This document shows, piece by piece, positions 1 to 4,970 of a stretch of 5,050 nucleotides of DNA. The stretch comes from Acidimicrobiia bacterium UBA1281 (GTDB lineage: Bacteria; Actinomycetota; Acidimicrobiia; Actinomarinales; Actinomarinaceae): the NCBI GenBank assembly GCA_002308095.1, contig DBUV01000017.1:1-5050 (forward strand), read 5' to 3'. Each line of letters starts with the position of its first letter. The stretch's first letter is position 1. The notes under the pieces were generated by a model that saw only the letters and a program-made list of their open reading frames with translations, was not told the DNA's origin and did not search any database. The translations under genes and the position numbers were made by a program.

Positions 1-696
1 CTCACTATGAGATACAAAAATGGAAAAGGTGTTGGAGATATTAATATCACTGTTGATAATGGTGAGGTTAAGGGTTTATTAGGTCCTAATGGAGCTGGAA
101 AATCAACAACAATGAGAAGTCTTATGGGTTTTTTAATCCCCTCGGAAGGTTCTCTTTCAGTTGAGGGAATAAATACAATTGAAAATCCTGTTGAAGCAAA
201 GAAAATAATAGGATATTTACCTGGAGATCCTCAACTTCCACAAAATTTAAACTCTAAATCATTATTCAAACTTGGTGCTGACATGAGAGCTCAATCAACT
301 GATTATGCAATGGAATTAGCAGAAAAGTTTGAATTGGAAGTTGATCAAACTATTAAAGAATTATCTAAAGGTAACAGACAAAAAGTTGCACTGATACTAG
401 CAGTACTTCATAAGCCAAAGGCATTAATTTTAGACGAGCCAACTTCAGGCCTAGACCCTTTTCATCAAAGAACTTTTTTTGAAATTATTAAAGAATTTGC
501 AGATAATGGTGCTGCAATACTTTTATCATCACATATTATTTCTGAGGTTGAAAAAGTTGCAGACTCAATGGCAGTTTTACGAGATGGTGCAAAAGTATAT
601 GATGAATCTTATGAGACGTTTTCAAGCAAGGCTGCAGAACAGGGTGAAGATTTAGAAGATGCCTTTTTTAAATTTTATGATAGGAGAGAAGGTTAA
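1..696 (+). CDS. ABC-2 type exporter, ATP-binding subunit (5' end outside window)
   Basis: This is the cytoplasmic ATPase that powers the membrane subunit encoded directly downstream; the substrate cannot be told from sequence. Counting from the ATG at base 7, the Walker A motif GPNGAGKST is at residues 26-34. The signature LSKGNRQ is at 119-125, Walker B ALILDEP at 139-145, the D-loop SGLD at 147-150, and the switch histidine is His176. YLPGD at 70-74 occupies the Q-loop region, as in the drug and antibiotic exporter branch of ABC-2 ATPases. The frame is open to base 1. The residues Leu-Thr before Met-Arg-Tyr match the usual '(L)(T/S)xxY' N-terminus of the family, so the ATG at 7 is probably internal and the true start lies just left of the window. 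The C-terminal LEDAFFKFY is the typical ending of this family. The stop codon overlaps the permease start (TAATG). Confidence 0.93.
   Translation, partial: LTMRYKNGKGVGDINITVDNGEVKGLLGPNGAGKSTTMRSLMGFLIPSEGSLSVEGINTIENPVEAKKIIGYLPGDPQLPQNLNSKSLFKLGADMRAQSTDYAMELAEKFELEVDQTIKELSKGNRQKVALILAVLHKPKALILDEPTSGLDPFHQRTFFEIIKEFADNGAAILLSSHIISEVEKVADSMAVLRDGAKVYDESYETFSSKAAEQGEDLEDAFFKFYDRREG
682..686 (+). promoter_or_regulatory. Ribosome binding site of the permease gene
   Basis: AGGAG lies 9 nt before the ATG at 696, inside the end of the ATPase gene. It is the only clear Shine-Dalgarno sequence in the window. This fits an inner gene of an operon, in contrast to the apparently leaderless first genes elsewhere in the window. 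Confidence 0.7.
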
Positions 697-1522
697 TGTT
701 TAATTATTTGAAATATATGGTGACAGTCCCAAGAAAATTTATTTTAAACTGGGCAATTTCTGGAGGAGTGTATTTATTGATTCTTCCATTAGCTTTTGCA
801 AACACAAGCGTAGAGAGTCTACTTATTGATACTCAGCGAGAAGCTTTTAGGGGTATGTCTGAAAACGAGACAATGATGAACTTACTAGGAATTTCAGATT
901 GGGATAACGTTTTTACCTTAGAAGGAATGGTAACAACTTACTTTTATGATTCCTTTTGTGCCTATTTTAATTGGGATAGCCACAATTATTCTTTTAAATA
1001 AACTTGGCTCAAAAGCTGAGGAAGATGGTACTTTCGAATTTGTTGCGGCTTTACCAATGACACGATCAACAGTTTATCTTACGCAATCACTGGTAGCTGT
1101 ATTTTTTGGTTTGTTTGTATGCTTTTGCATGGACGAATATTATGTTTATTCCAATTGCAACCATGGAACTTAGCCAAACACTCGATTATGTACCTTTAAT
1201 GAAAGCAACTTTACAGGGAGCTTTAGCTGGGGTGAGTTTTGGAGTTTTAGGATTTGCACTTGGAGCATATACAGGTAAGTCATCAATGGCATGGGCTTTT
1301 GGTGGAGGTCTCATGGCAATTGAATATTTAGCAAATTCATTGAAAGGTACAAATGATTTCTTTTTGTGGATTGACGACAACATTTCATCTTTTGGAGCAT
1401 ATGGCAACCCTTATCAAGATGGATTATTTGCTGAAGACTTATTACTCGTCGTGGGCAAAATAGCGATATTTTTGGTAATTGGGTTTATTGGGTTTAGAAA
1501 TAGATCTTTAAATCTAAGATAG
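696..1522 (+). pseudogene. ABC-2 type permease, reading frame broken twice
   Basis: This is the membrane partner of the preceding ATPase, starting at the ATG that shares one base with the ATPase stop. The coding signal passes through three frames: from 696 to about 945 (that frame stops at 1001), from about 943 to about 1107 (stops at 1173), then from about 1106 to 1522. Removing one T from the run 942-945 and one T from 1102-1107 (or from 1123-1126) joins the parts into about 274 residues. The joined protein has six likely membrane helices: around residues 18-36, a helix beginning IPFVPILIGIATII, the stretch around IMFIPIATM, one around GALAGVSFGVLGFALGAY, one around MAWAFGGGLMAIEYLA, and LLLVVGKIAIFLVIGFIGF near the end. 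Between helices, SKAEEDGTFEFVAALPMTR resembles the loop of ABC-2 permeases that contains 'G..E...alP.sR'. All three parts keep good coding character, so sequencing error or very recent inactivation is more likely than an old pseudogene. Confidence 0.8.
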
Positions 1523-1535
1523 ATTTTATTTATTA
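1510..1535 (+). terminator. Weak candidate terminator after the exporter operon
   Basis: AAATCT (1510-1515) and AGATTT (1521-1526) can pair as a 6-bp stem with a 5-nt loop, followed by a T-rich tract. The stem is short, AT-rich and overlaps the permease stop codon, so support is modest. Confidence 0.3.
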
Positions 1536-1552
1536 AAGTTTTCTTATTCGCT

Positions 1553-1558
1553 TACAAT
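1553..1558 (+). promoter_or_regulatory. -10 box of the SRPBCC gene, leaderless-type
   Basis: TACAAT ends 6 nt before the ATG at 1565, so transcription would begin at the start codon itself. No Shine-Dalgarno sequence precedes the ATG, and no convincing -35 box is visible. Confidence 0.55.
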
Positions 1559-1564
1559 TAAATT

Positions 1565-1993
1565 ATGCCAACTTACTCAAAAACAATCCTCGTTAAAGAA
1601 GATGTGCAAACATGTTTTAATTTTGTTGCAGATTTTCGAAATTTACATGAATGGAATCCACACGATAAAGCTGAATTAATAACTAAAGAACCTCTTCGTG
1701 AAGGCAGTGTTTTCAAAGTAAATACAGTTTTTAATAATCGAGAAATGTTACTTAAGTATGAAGTAGTTGAATGGGGAGAGCCACTAAGAGCATCTTTAAA
1801 AACAGAGACAAAAGGATTTGAAATTGTTGATACTCTTTTCTTTTCAGCTACCTCCAAAGGGACAGAAATTACTTACTCTGTGAACATTAAATATAAAGGC
1901 TTGTATGTAATACTTGGTTTATTTTTAGGTAGAGTATTTAATAAACTCATGAACAATATTTATAACCTCGAAGATATACTTGGTAAACCGTAA
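1565..1993 (+). CDS. SRPBCC (START-like / polyketide cyclase-type) family protein
   Basis: This 142-residue protein has the length and pattern of single-domain SRPBCC proteins, a helix-grip fold that encloses a hydrophobic ligand. The N-terminal strand SKTILVKEDVQTCFNFVAD (5-23) followed by LHEWNPH (27-33) is the typical opening. It corresponds to the 'v.a..e.vf.fvaD..n...W.p' pattern of the family. The middle alternates short strands (about 48-109, including KYEVVEW at 64-70 and GTEITYSVNIKY at 99-110). A long C-terminal helix from about 113 to 139 would close the pocket. Such proteins bind lipids or other small hydrophobic molecules or act as cyclases; nothing here identifies the ligand. 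There is no signal peptide, so it is cytoplasmic. The start is set by the -10 box just upstream. The last 14 bases overlap the lipoprotein gene, so the two are probably translated together. Confidence 0.8.
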   Translation: MPTYSKTILVKEDVQTCFNFVADFRNLHEWNPHDKAELITKEPLREGSVFKVNTVFNNREMLLKYEVVEWGEPLRASLKTETKGFEIVDTLFFSATSKGTEITYSVNIKYKGLYVILGLFLGRVFNKLMNNIYNLEDILGKP

Positions 1994-2519
1994 ATTAAAA
2001 TGGTCCCTTATAGCTCTCCTATTACTAGTAGGTTGCCAAAGTAGTGATGGACCTGAATTGAACACATCAGAAGGAACTTTTCCTACTATTCAGGGAAATA
2101 ATCTCAACAAGCAGAGCAAGATTATTCCTAATGATTATGCGGATAAGGACTTAATTATTATTGTTGCATTTCAGCAATGGCACCAACCAATTGTTGATGA
2201 AGCAATAGAATCTTTAGAAAAAAATGGTCTCGGAGATACCCATAATATAATTGAAGTGCCAACTATTCAAAAGTCATCTAAATTAAGCGAAATCTATCTT
2301 GATGGAATAATGAGAGCAGGAATTAGAGATGATAGAATCAGAAATAGAACAATAACTGCTTACATTAACAAAGAGGAGTTTAAAAACTTATTAGATATTC
2401 CAGATGAACAAACTATATATTGGTATCTCATTAAAAAAGGAACTAATGTTATCCAAAAAAAAGGATATGGAGTAATTTCTGATCAGGAGATATCTGAAAT
2501 TAAAGAGTTAACTAGCTGA
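1980..2519 (+). CDS. Putative lipoprotein with thioredoxin-like (Atp10-resembling) domain
   Basis: The protein begins with a lipoprotein signal: basic residues at 4-7, a hydrophobic core to 18, and the lipobox LVGC with Cys19, which would be lipid-modified after cleavage. It is therefore anchored outside the cytoplasmic membrane. After a polar linker (20-50), residues about 54-179 look like a thioredoxin-fold domain. DLIIIVAFQQWHQPIVDEAI (57-76) would be the first strand and helix. GIMRAGIRDDRIRNRTIT (109-126), LLDIPDEQTIYWYLIKKG (137-154) and the end resemble the Atp10/thioredoxin-like pattern, in which a 'gi.n...iy.llvd..G' strand is followed by a short C-terminal helix. There is no CxxC, so no disulfide exchange is expected. 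That family link is from memory of the pattern and is inference. The TTG at 1980 is the only usable start after the in-frame stop at 1950-1952, and the signal peptide requires it. It overlaps the SRPBCC gene by 14 bp, which suggests coupled translation. Confidence 0.78.
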   Translation: MVNRKLKWSLIALLLLVGCQSSDGPELNTSEGTFPTIQGNNLNKQSKIIPNDYADKDLIIIVAFQQWHQPIVDEAIESLEKNGLGDTHNIIEVPTIQKSSKLSEIYLDGIMRAGIRDDRIRNRTITAYINKEEFKNLLDIPDEQTIYWYLIKKGTNVIQKKGYGVISDQEISEIKELTS

Positions 2520-2530
2520 AAGCTTTAGTT
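2510..2530. terminator. Weak hairpin between convergent genes
   Basis: AACT-AGCT (2510-2517) can pair with AGCT-TT-AGTT (2521-2530), giving an interrupted 8-bp stem with a GAA loop and a two-base bulge. It sits at the stop codon of the lipoprotein gene, in the 49-bp gap facing the CopD-like gene. There is no clear T tract on either side, so it is only a candidate. Confidence 0.25.
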
Positions 2531-2568
2531 GGACTACTACTAATTAGTGTTAATTTAAGAAATAGAAC

Positions 2569-2946
2569 TTAGAGATTAGTTACTGCTAAATAAAGTACAA
2601 TCAACCCAACTAACAACATAGCTCCATTAATCATACCTTTAATTGCAGCACTCAAATTTGGAACGTAGCTATGTAGAAAGATTATTAATCCTGCAATTAT
2701 CAGTAAGCCAATTTCCAAGTTCCCATTAGACAGCACCTCAGTTGCTTGTAATAAATAAATCCCAGATACAAGTGCTAATGAGTAAGATGCCCATGACAGT
2801 CTTGTAAAGACAACTCTTAGAGTGTTAGTTGTGTTCTTAGTTGGATCAATAGCTCCTAATTTAGGGGCAAACATTGCCCAAGTCACCATAGATCCAAGCC
2901 AAATAGAAAGTCCAAGTATGTGTAAATAAAATATTGTGTTTGTCAT
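2569..2946 (-). CDS. CopD-like four-helix membrane protein
   Basis: This 125-residue integral membrane protein has four hydrophobic helices at about 4-22, 50-67, 77-94 and 106-123. The first helix carries His9 followed by IWLG (15-18), the 'H......WlG' signature seen in CopD, HemJ and related small membrane proteins. A second histidine, His92, lies near the end of the third helix. Relatives have been linked to copper handling or heme-dependent steps, but the role of short forms like this one is not established, so no substrate is named. The start at 2946 is chosen because the first helix begins there and a TATTAT box ends 6 nt upstream. The open frame continues to 3099, but that extension would cover the start of the divergent thymidine kinase gene and reads as non-coding. 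Confidence 0.75.
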   Translation of the reverse strand: MTNTIFYLHILGLSIWLGSMVTWAMFAPKLGAIDPTKNTTNTLRVVFTRLSWASYSLALVSGIYLLQATEVLSNGNLEIGLLIIAGLIIFLHSYVPNLSAAIKGMINGAMLLVGLIVLYLAVTNL

Positions 2947-2952
2947 ATTTCT

Positions 2953-2958
2953 ATAATA
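2953..2958 (-). promoter_or_regulatory. -10 box of the CopD-like gene, leaderless-type
   Basis: On the minus strand TATTAT ends 6 nt before the ATG (2946-2944). There is no Shine-Dalgarno sequence in the AGAAAT between them. It lies back to back with the thymidine kinase promoter in a 53-bp divergent gap. Confidence 0.55.
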
Positions 2959-2987
2959 CAAAAAAGAAAAAGATATCCATAGATGAC

Positions 2988-2993
2988 TAATAT
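2988..2993 (+). promoter_or_regulatory. -10 box of the thymidine kinase gene, leaderless-type
   Basis: TAATAT ends 6 nt before the ATG at 3000, the same spacing as in the opposite direction. The intervening bases TAAAAC contain no Shine-Dalgarno sequence. Confidence 0.5.
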
Positions 2994-2999
2994 TAAAAC

Positions 3000-3602
3000 A
3001 TGGCAAAATTTTATTTTTATTATGCAGCGATGAATGCTGGCAAGAGTACAAACCTTCTTCAATCAGCACATAACTATGAAGAAAGATACATGAGGACAAT
3101 AATATTTACCCCAAAACTTGATGATAGATACGGAGTTGGAAAAGTTGCTTCACGTATAGGTCTAGACCGAGAAGCAGAAATTTTTGAGGGAGAAGATGAC
3201 CTATATGTTTGGACAGCTCATGAACATCAGAGAGAAAAATTAGCTTGTGTTCTTGTTGACGAAGCACAATTTTTATCTCCAAAACAAGTACTTCAGTTGA
3301 CGTTAGTTGTGGACAAGCTTAAGATCCCTGTACTTTGTTATGGTTTAAGAACTGACTTTAGAGGAGAACCATTTCCTGGCAGCGTTTATTTAATGGCTTG
3401 GGCAGATCATTTGATTGAGCTAAAAACTATATGCAAATCAGGTAAAAAAGCAACCTTCAATGCAAGATTAGATGAAGATGGAAATAGAGTTACAGAAGGT
3501 GATCAAGTTTCAATTGGACTCAATTACGAAGCACAATCAAGGGATGTTTTTGAATTAGATAAAGTTTCGCCTATTGATTATCAAATACCTGAAGCTAATT
3601 AG
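3000..3602 (+). CDS. tdk: Thymidine kinase (TK1 type)
   Basis: This cytosolic enzyme transfers phosphate from ATP to thymidine, giving dTMP in the salvage pathway for DNA precursors. At 200 residues it has the normal length. The P-loop AAMNAGKST is at 9-17, with a following helix and NYEERYMRT at 25-33 as in the Escherichia coli enzyme. VDEAQFL (86-92) carries the Walker B aspartate and the catalytic-base position Glu88. [16 protein letters not shown] (113-128) is the conserved strand and substrate-lid region. ELKTIC (140-145) leads into the zinc-ribbon segment. Of the four usual zinc ligands only Cys145 remains: the second cysteine is Ser147, and the C-terminal Cys/His pair aligns with Asp182 and Glu185. 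Zinc is thought to be structural, so activity may persist. The gene is transcribed alone from its own promoter, and its stop overlaps the convergent DUF454 gene by 8 bp. Confidence 0.95.
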   Translation: MAKFYFYYAAMNAGKSTNLLQSAHNYEERYMRTIIFTPKLDDRYGVGKVASRIGLDREAEIFEGEDDLYVWTAHEHQREKLACVLVDEAQFLSPKQVLQLTLVVDKLKIPVLCYGLRTDFRGEPFPGSVYLMAWADHLIELKTICKSGKKATFNARLDEDGNRVTEGDQVSIGLNYEAQSRDVFELDKVSPIDYQIPEAN

Positions 3603-4077
3603 AAGATTTAACTGGAGGTTCAGGTCTTGTAGCTAACCAAGAACAAAGTCCAACACCAAAAAATCCAAAAATTAAATCACCCACAAGGGAAAAGACAAAA
3701 AAGATAGTAACTGCGAAGGTAGGAATAATGGTTAATATAGCTACTTTTTTTGCTCTTCTTGATAAACCTCTATATTGTTTCCAATTAAGAATCATGGGAC
3801 CAAATAATCTATGATTTTCCAACCAAAGAGTAAATCTGGTTGAGCATTTTGAAAAAGCCCATGCAGCTATAAGGATGAATACAGTTGTTGGCAAACCAGG
3901 AACAACGATACCTACATATCCAAGTGAAAGAGAGAGAATACCTATTGTGAAAAATACTGGCTTATGTATTTTTAAAAATAGTTTTGGAAAAAATTTATAT
4001 AGAATTACAAAAAATAATATACCTACAGCAATGTAAGTAAAAGTCTCATAGGGTATGTTTTTAATTAAGTTTTCCAT
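3595..4077 (-). CDS. DUF454 / YbaN-like inner membrane protein
   Basis: This 160-residue membrane protein matches the DUF454 family, typified by E. coli YbaN, whose function is unknown. The diagnostic stretch is [18 protein letters not shown] (52-69), followed by AAWAFSKCS (71-79), [15 protein letters not shown] (85-99) and SRRAK (106-110). The family has 'LG..G...P.LPTTPF.LlAa..F...S' and then 'WL..h..fG..i..w'. The usual LPTTPF reads LPTTVF here. Helices lie at about 12-29, 41-73 (a hairpin or two closely spaced helices) and 110-148. An extra N-terminal helix (12-29) precedes the core, which makes it longer than many family members of about 125 residues. It starts at the ATG at 4077 with a TATAAT box just upstream, so it can be expressed separately from the regulator gene 35 bp upstream on the same strand. 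Confidence 0.85.
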   Translation of the reverse strand: MENLIKNIPYETFTYIAVGILFFVILYKFFPKLFLKIHKPVFFTIGILSLSLGYVGIVVPGLPTTVFILIAAWAFSKCSTRFTLWLENHRLFGPMILNWKQYRGLSRRAKKVAILTIIPTFAVTIFFVFSLVGDLIFGFFGVGLCSWLATRPEPPVKSSN

Positions 4078-4083
4078 AACTAT

Positions 4084-4089
4084 ATTATA
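4084..4089 (-). promoter_or_regulatory. -10 box of the DUF454 gene, leaderless-type
   Basis: A perfect TATAAT on the minus strand ends 6 nt before the ATG. TTTATG, 17 bp further upstream, is at best a poor -35 box. The promoter fills the short gap after the DtxR-like gene. Confidence 0.6.
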
Positions 4090-4112
4090 AATTCCTGCTC
4101 AGTAATCATAAA

Positions 4113-4790
4113 TCAGTTAACAAAGACTCTTTCGGCTATATATTGATCCAAACCAAAAAATTTCTTATTGTCTGTACTTACAGTAATTGAAAATTCATTC
4201 GCATCAGCAATAGTGATTTTGGAACCTGGAATTATTCTATTTTCTTGTAAAAAGGTGATCATTGAAGCATCTCTTTTAAGTTCTTCAGTAATTTTATTTA
4301 TTGAATAATTTTTATCTTTTTCAACACTAAGTAAGTTGAATGTTTTTGATTGTTTGTAATCAGAGTAAGGTATAGGATTGCCGAATAATCCTGTAGTTGG
4401 ATTGCCAAGAAGAGTAAGCATTGCTTTTTCTGTAATGGGGCTCAAGATATTTTCCCATTTCGAAGTTTCTTCGTAAACTTGTTCCCAAGGTAATCCTAGA
4501 ATTTCAGACAAAAATCTTTCAACAATACGATGTCTTCTTGCAACAGTTTTAGCAAGATAAAGACCCTTTTCCGTAAGTTCTAAATTTTCCTGAAATTTTA
4601 TTAAGCCACTATTTTGCATTCTTCCAGTAATTTGAGATACGTTAGCCCTACTAACATCAAGCCACTCAGCTACTCGAGTTTGTTTTACTTCGATCCCTAC
4701 TTCATTAAGGTGAAAAATGGCTACAGCTTGCGTGTAAAATGAGGCTGGAAGTTTTTCCATATCTTTTTGAGTAAGTATATTTCTATTCAT
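4113..4790 (-). CDS. DtxR/MntR-family transcriptional regulator with altered metal site
   Basis: This 225-residue protein has the full three-part DtxR layout. A winged helix-turn-helix DNA-binding domain (about 18-80) has recognition region RVAEWLDVSRANVSQITGRM at 39-58. A dimerisation and metal-binding domain (about 82-145) contains RRHRIVERFL (85-94) and FGNPIP (136-141). A C-terminal SH3-like FeoA domain covers about 152-223, with RIIPGSKITIAD at 185-196. Family members repress iron or manganese genes when the metal is bound. Aligned by eye to corynebacterial DtxR, the primary-site ligands are changed: Met10 is Thr20, Cys102 is Ser110, His106 is Asn114, Glu170 is Asp174 and Gln173 is Met177. 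Glu105 is kept as Glu113. The ancillary His79 and Glu83 are kept as His87 and Glu91, but His98 is Tyr106. The metal or signal sensed is therefore uncertain. Target genes are not evident from the neighbourhood. Confidence 0.88.
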   Translation of the reverse strand: MNRNILTQKDMEKLPASFYTQAVAIFHLNEVGIEVKQTRVAEWLDVSRANVSQITGRMQNSGLIKFQENLELTEKGLYLAKTVARRHRIVERFLSEILGLPWEQVYEETSKWENILSPITEKAMLTLLGNPTTGLFGNPIPYSDYKQSKTFNLLSVEKDKNYSINKITEELKRDASMITFLQENRIIPGSKITIADANEFSITVSTDNKKFFGLDQYIAERVFVN

Positions 4791-4797
4791 CTTATTA

Positions 4798-4803
4798 AAT
4801 ATA
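4798..4803 (-). promoter_or_regulatory. -10 box of the DtxR-like gene
   Basis: On the minus strand TATATT ends 7 nt before the ATG at 4790. No Shine-Dalgarno sequence precedes the start. The region is very AT-rich, so this assignment is weaker than for the other genes. Confidence 0.4.
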
Positions 4804-4805
4804 TG

Positions 4806-4823
4806 TTAACAATAATTAACAAT
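4806..4823. repeat. Two TTAACAAT direct repeats upstream of the DtxR-like gene
   Basis: TTAACAAT occurs at 4806-4813 and again at 4816-4823, a period of exactly 10 bp, about one helical turn. The pair lies immediately upstream of the proposed -10 box of the regulator gene and overlaps the palindrome GTTAAC at 4805-4810. It could be an operator, perhaps for self-regulation, but it does not match the known DtxR or MntR boxes. Chance is possible in such AT-rich DNA. Confidence 0.35.
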
Positions 4824-4838
4824 CTATGATTCCAATAT

Positions 4839-4934
4839 TTAAAATAAAGGACAACCCACAACAGCTGTTAAAGCAATAAACAAAACCCAAGCAAGAGGTT
4901 CATACTTTGTTATTAGTTTTGGATTTTTTTCCAT
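4839..4934 (-). CDS. Small 31-residue single-helix membrane protein
   Basis: This short frame encodes a polar, lysine-rich N-terminus (MEKNPKLITKYEP) followed by one hydrophobic stretch from about residue 14 to the end (LAWVLFIALTAVVGCPLF). That is the shape of a small membrane protein with its C-terminus outside. TATAAT on the minus strand ends 7 nt before the ATG, the same arrangement as for the larger genes in the window. The stop TAA lies 48 bp before the start of the DtxR-like gene on the same strand. I do not recognise the family; small helices of this type are often accessory subunits of larger membrane complexes, but nothing here says which. The main evidence is composition, promoter position and the divergent layout, so it remains a prediction. 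Confidence 0.55.
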   Translation of the reverse strand: MEKNPKLITKYEPLAWVLFIALTAVVGCPLF

Positions 4935-4941
4935 TTCTTTT

Positions 4942-4947
4942 ATTATA
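4942..4947 (-). promoter_or_regulatory. -10 box of the 31-residue membrane protein gene
   Basis: A perfect TATAAT on the minus strand ends 7 nt before the ATG at 4934. No Shine-Dalgarno sequence lies in the AAAAGAA between them. It is 9 bp from the opposing -10 box at 4957-4962. Confidence 0.5.
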
Positions 4948-4956
4948 AACCAACTG

Positions 4957-4962
4957 TATAAT
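4957..4962 (+). promoter_or_regulatory. -10 box of the right-edge gene
   Basis: A perfect TATAAT on the plus strand ends 8 nt before the ATG at 4971 (11 nt before the next ATG at 4974). It forms a compact divergent promoter pair with the box at 4942-4947. Confidence 0.45.
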
Positions 4963-4970
4963 AAAAATAT

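Noticed and set aside
934..1173. Programmed ribosomal frameshifting in the permease
   Set aside because: Two separate same-direction shifts in a permease are not known for this family. No slippery heptamer with a downstream structure is evident. Simple T-run indels explain both.
1186..1407. Minus-strand open frame of 73 codons
   Set aside because: It is the antisense of the well-supported permease coding sequence and has no promoter or recognisable domain.
1573..1857. Minus-strand open frame of 94 codons
   Set aside because: It lies wholly within the SRPBCC gene on the opposite strand, is rich in Ser and Lys without pattern, and reads as an antisense shadow.
2539..2548. Perfect palindrome ACTAATTAGT between the convergent genes
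   Set aside because: As a hairpin it would leave only about 3 bp of stem, and a 10-bp AT-rich palindrome is expected by chance; no regulatory role is supported.
2947..3099. N-terminal extension of the CopD-like frame up to an ATG at 3099
   Set aside because: It would cover the thymidine kinase start and P-loop codons and has no family resemblance. The first membrane helix and the -10 box both point to the ATG at 2946.
4805..4823. Classical DtxR/IdeR iron box upstream of the regulator
   Set aside because: The sequence does not resemble the TTAGGTTAGGCTAACCTAA-type consensus; only the unrelated TTAACAAT repeat is present.
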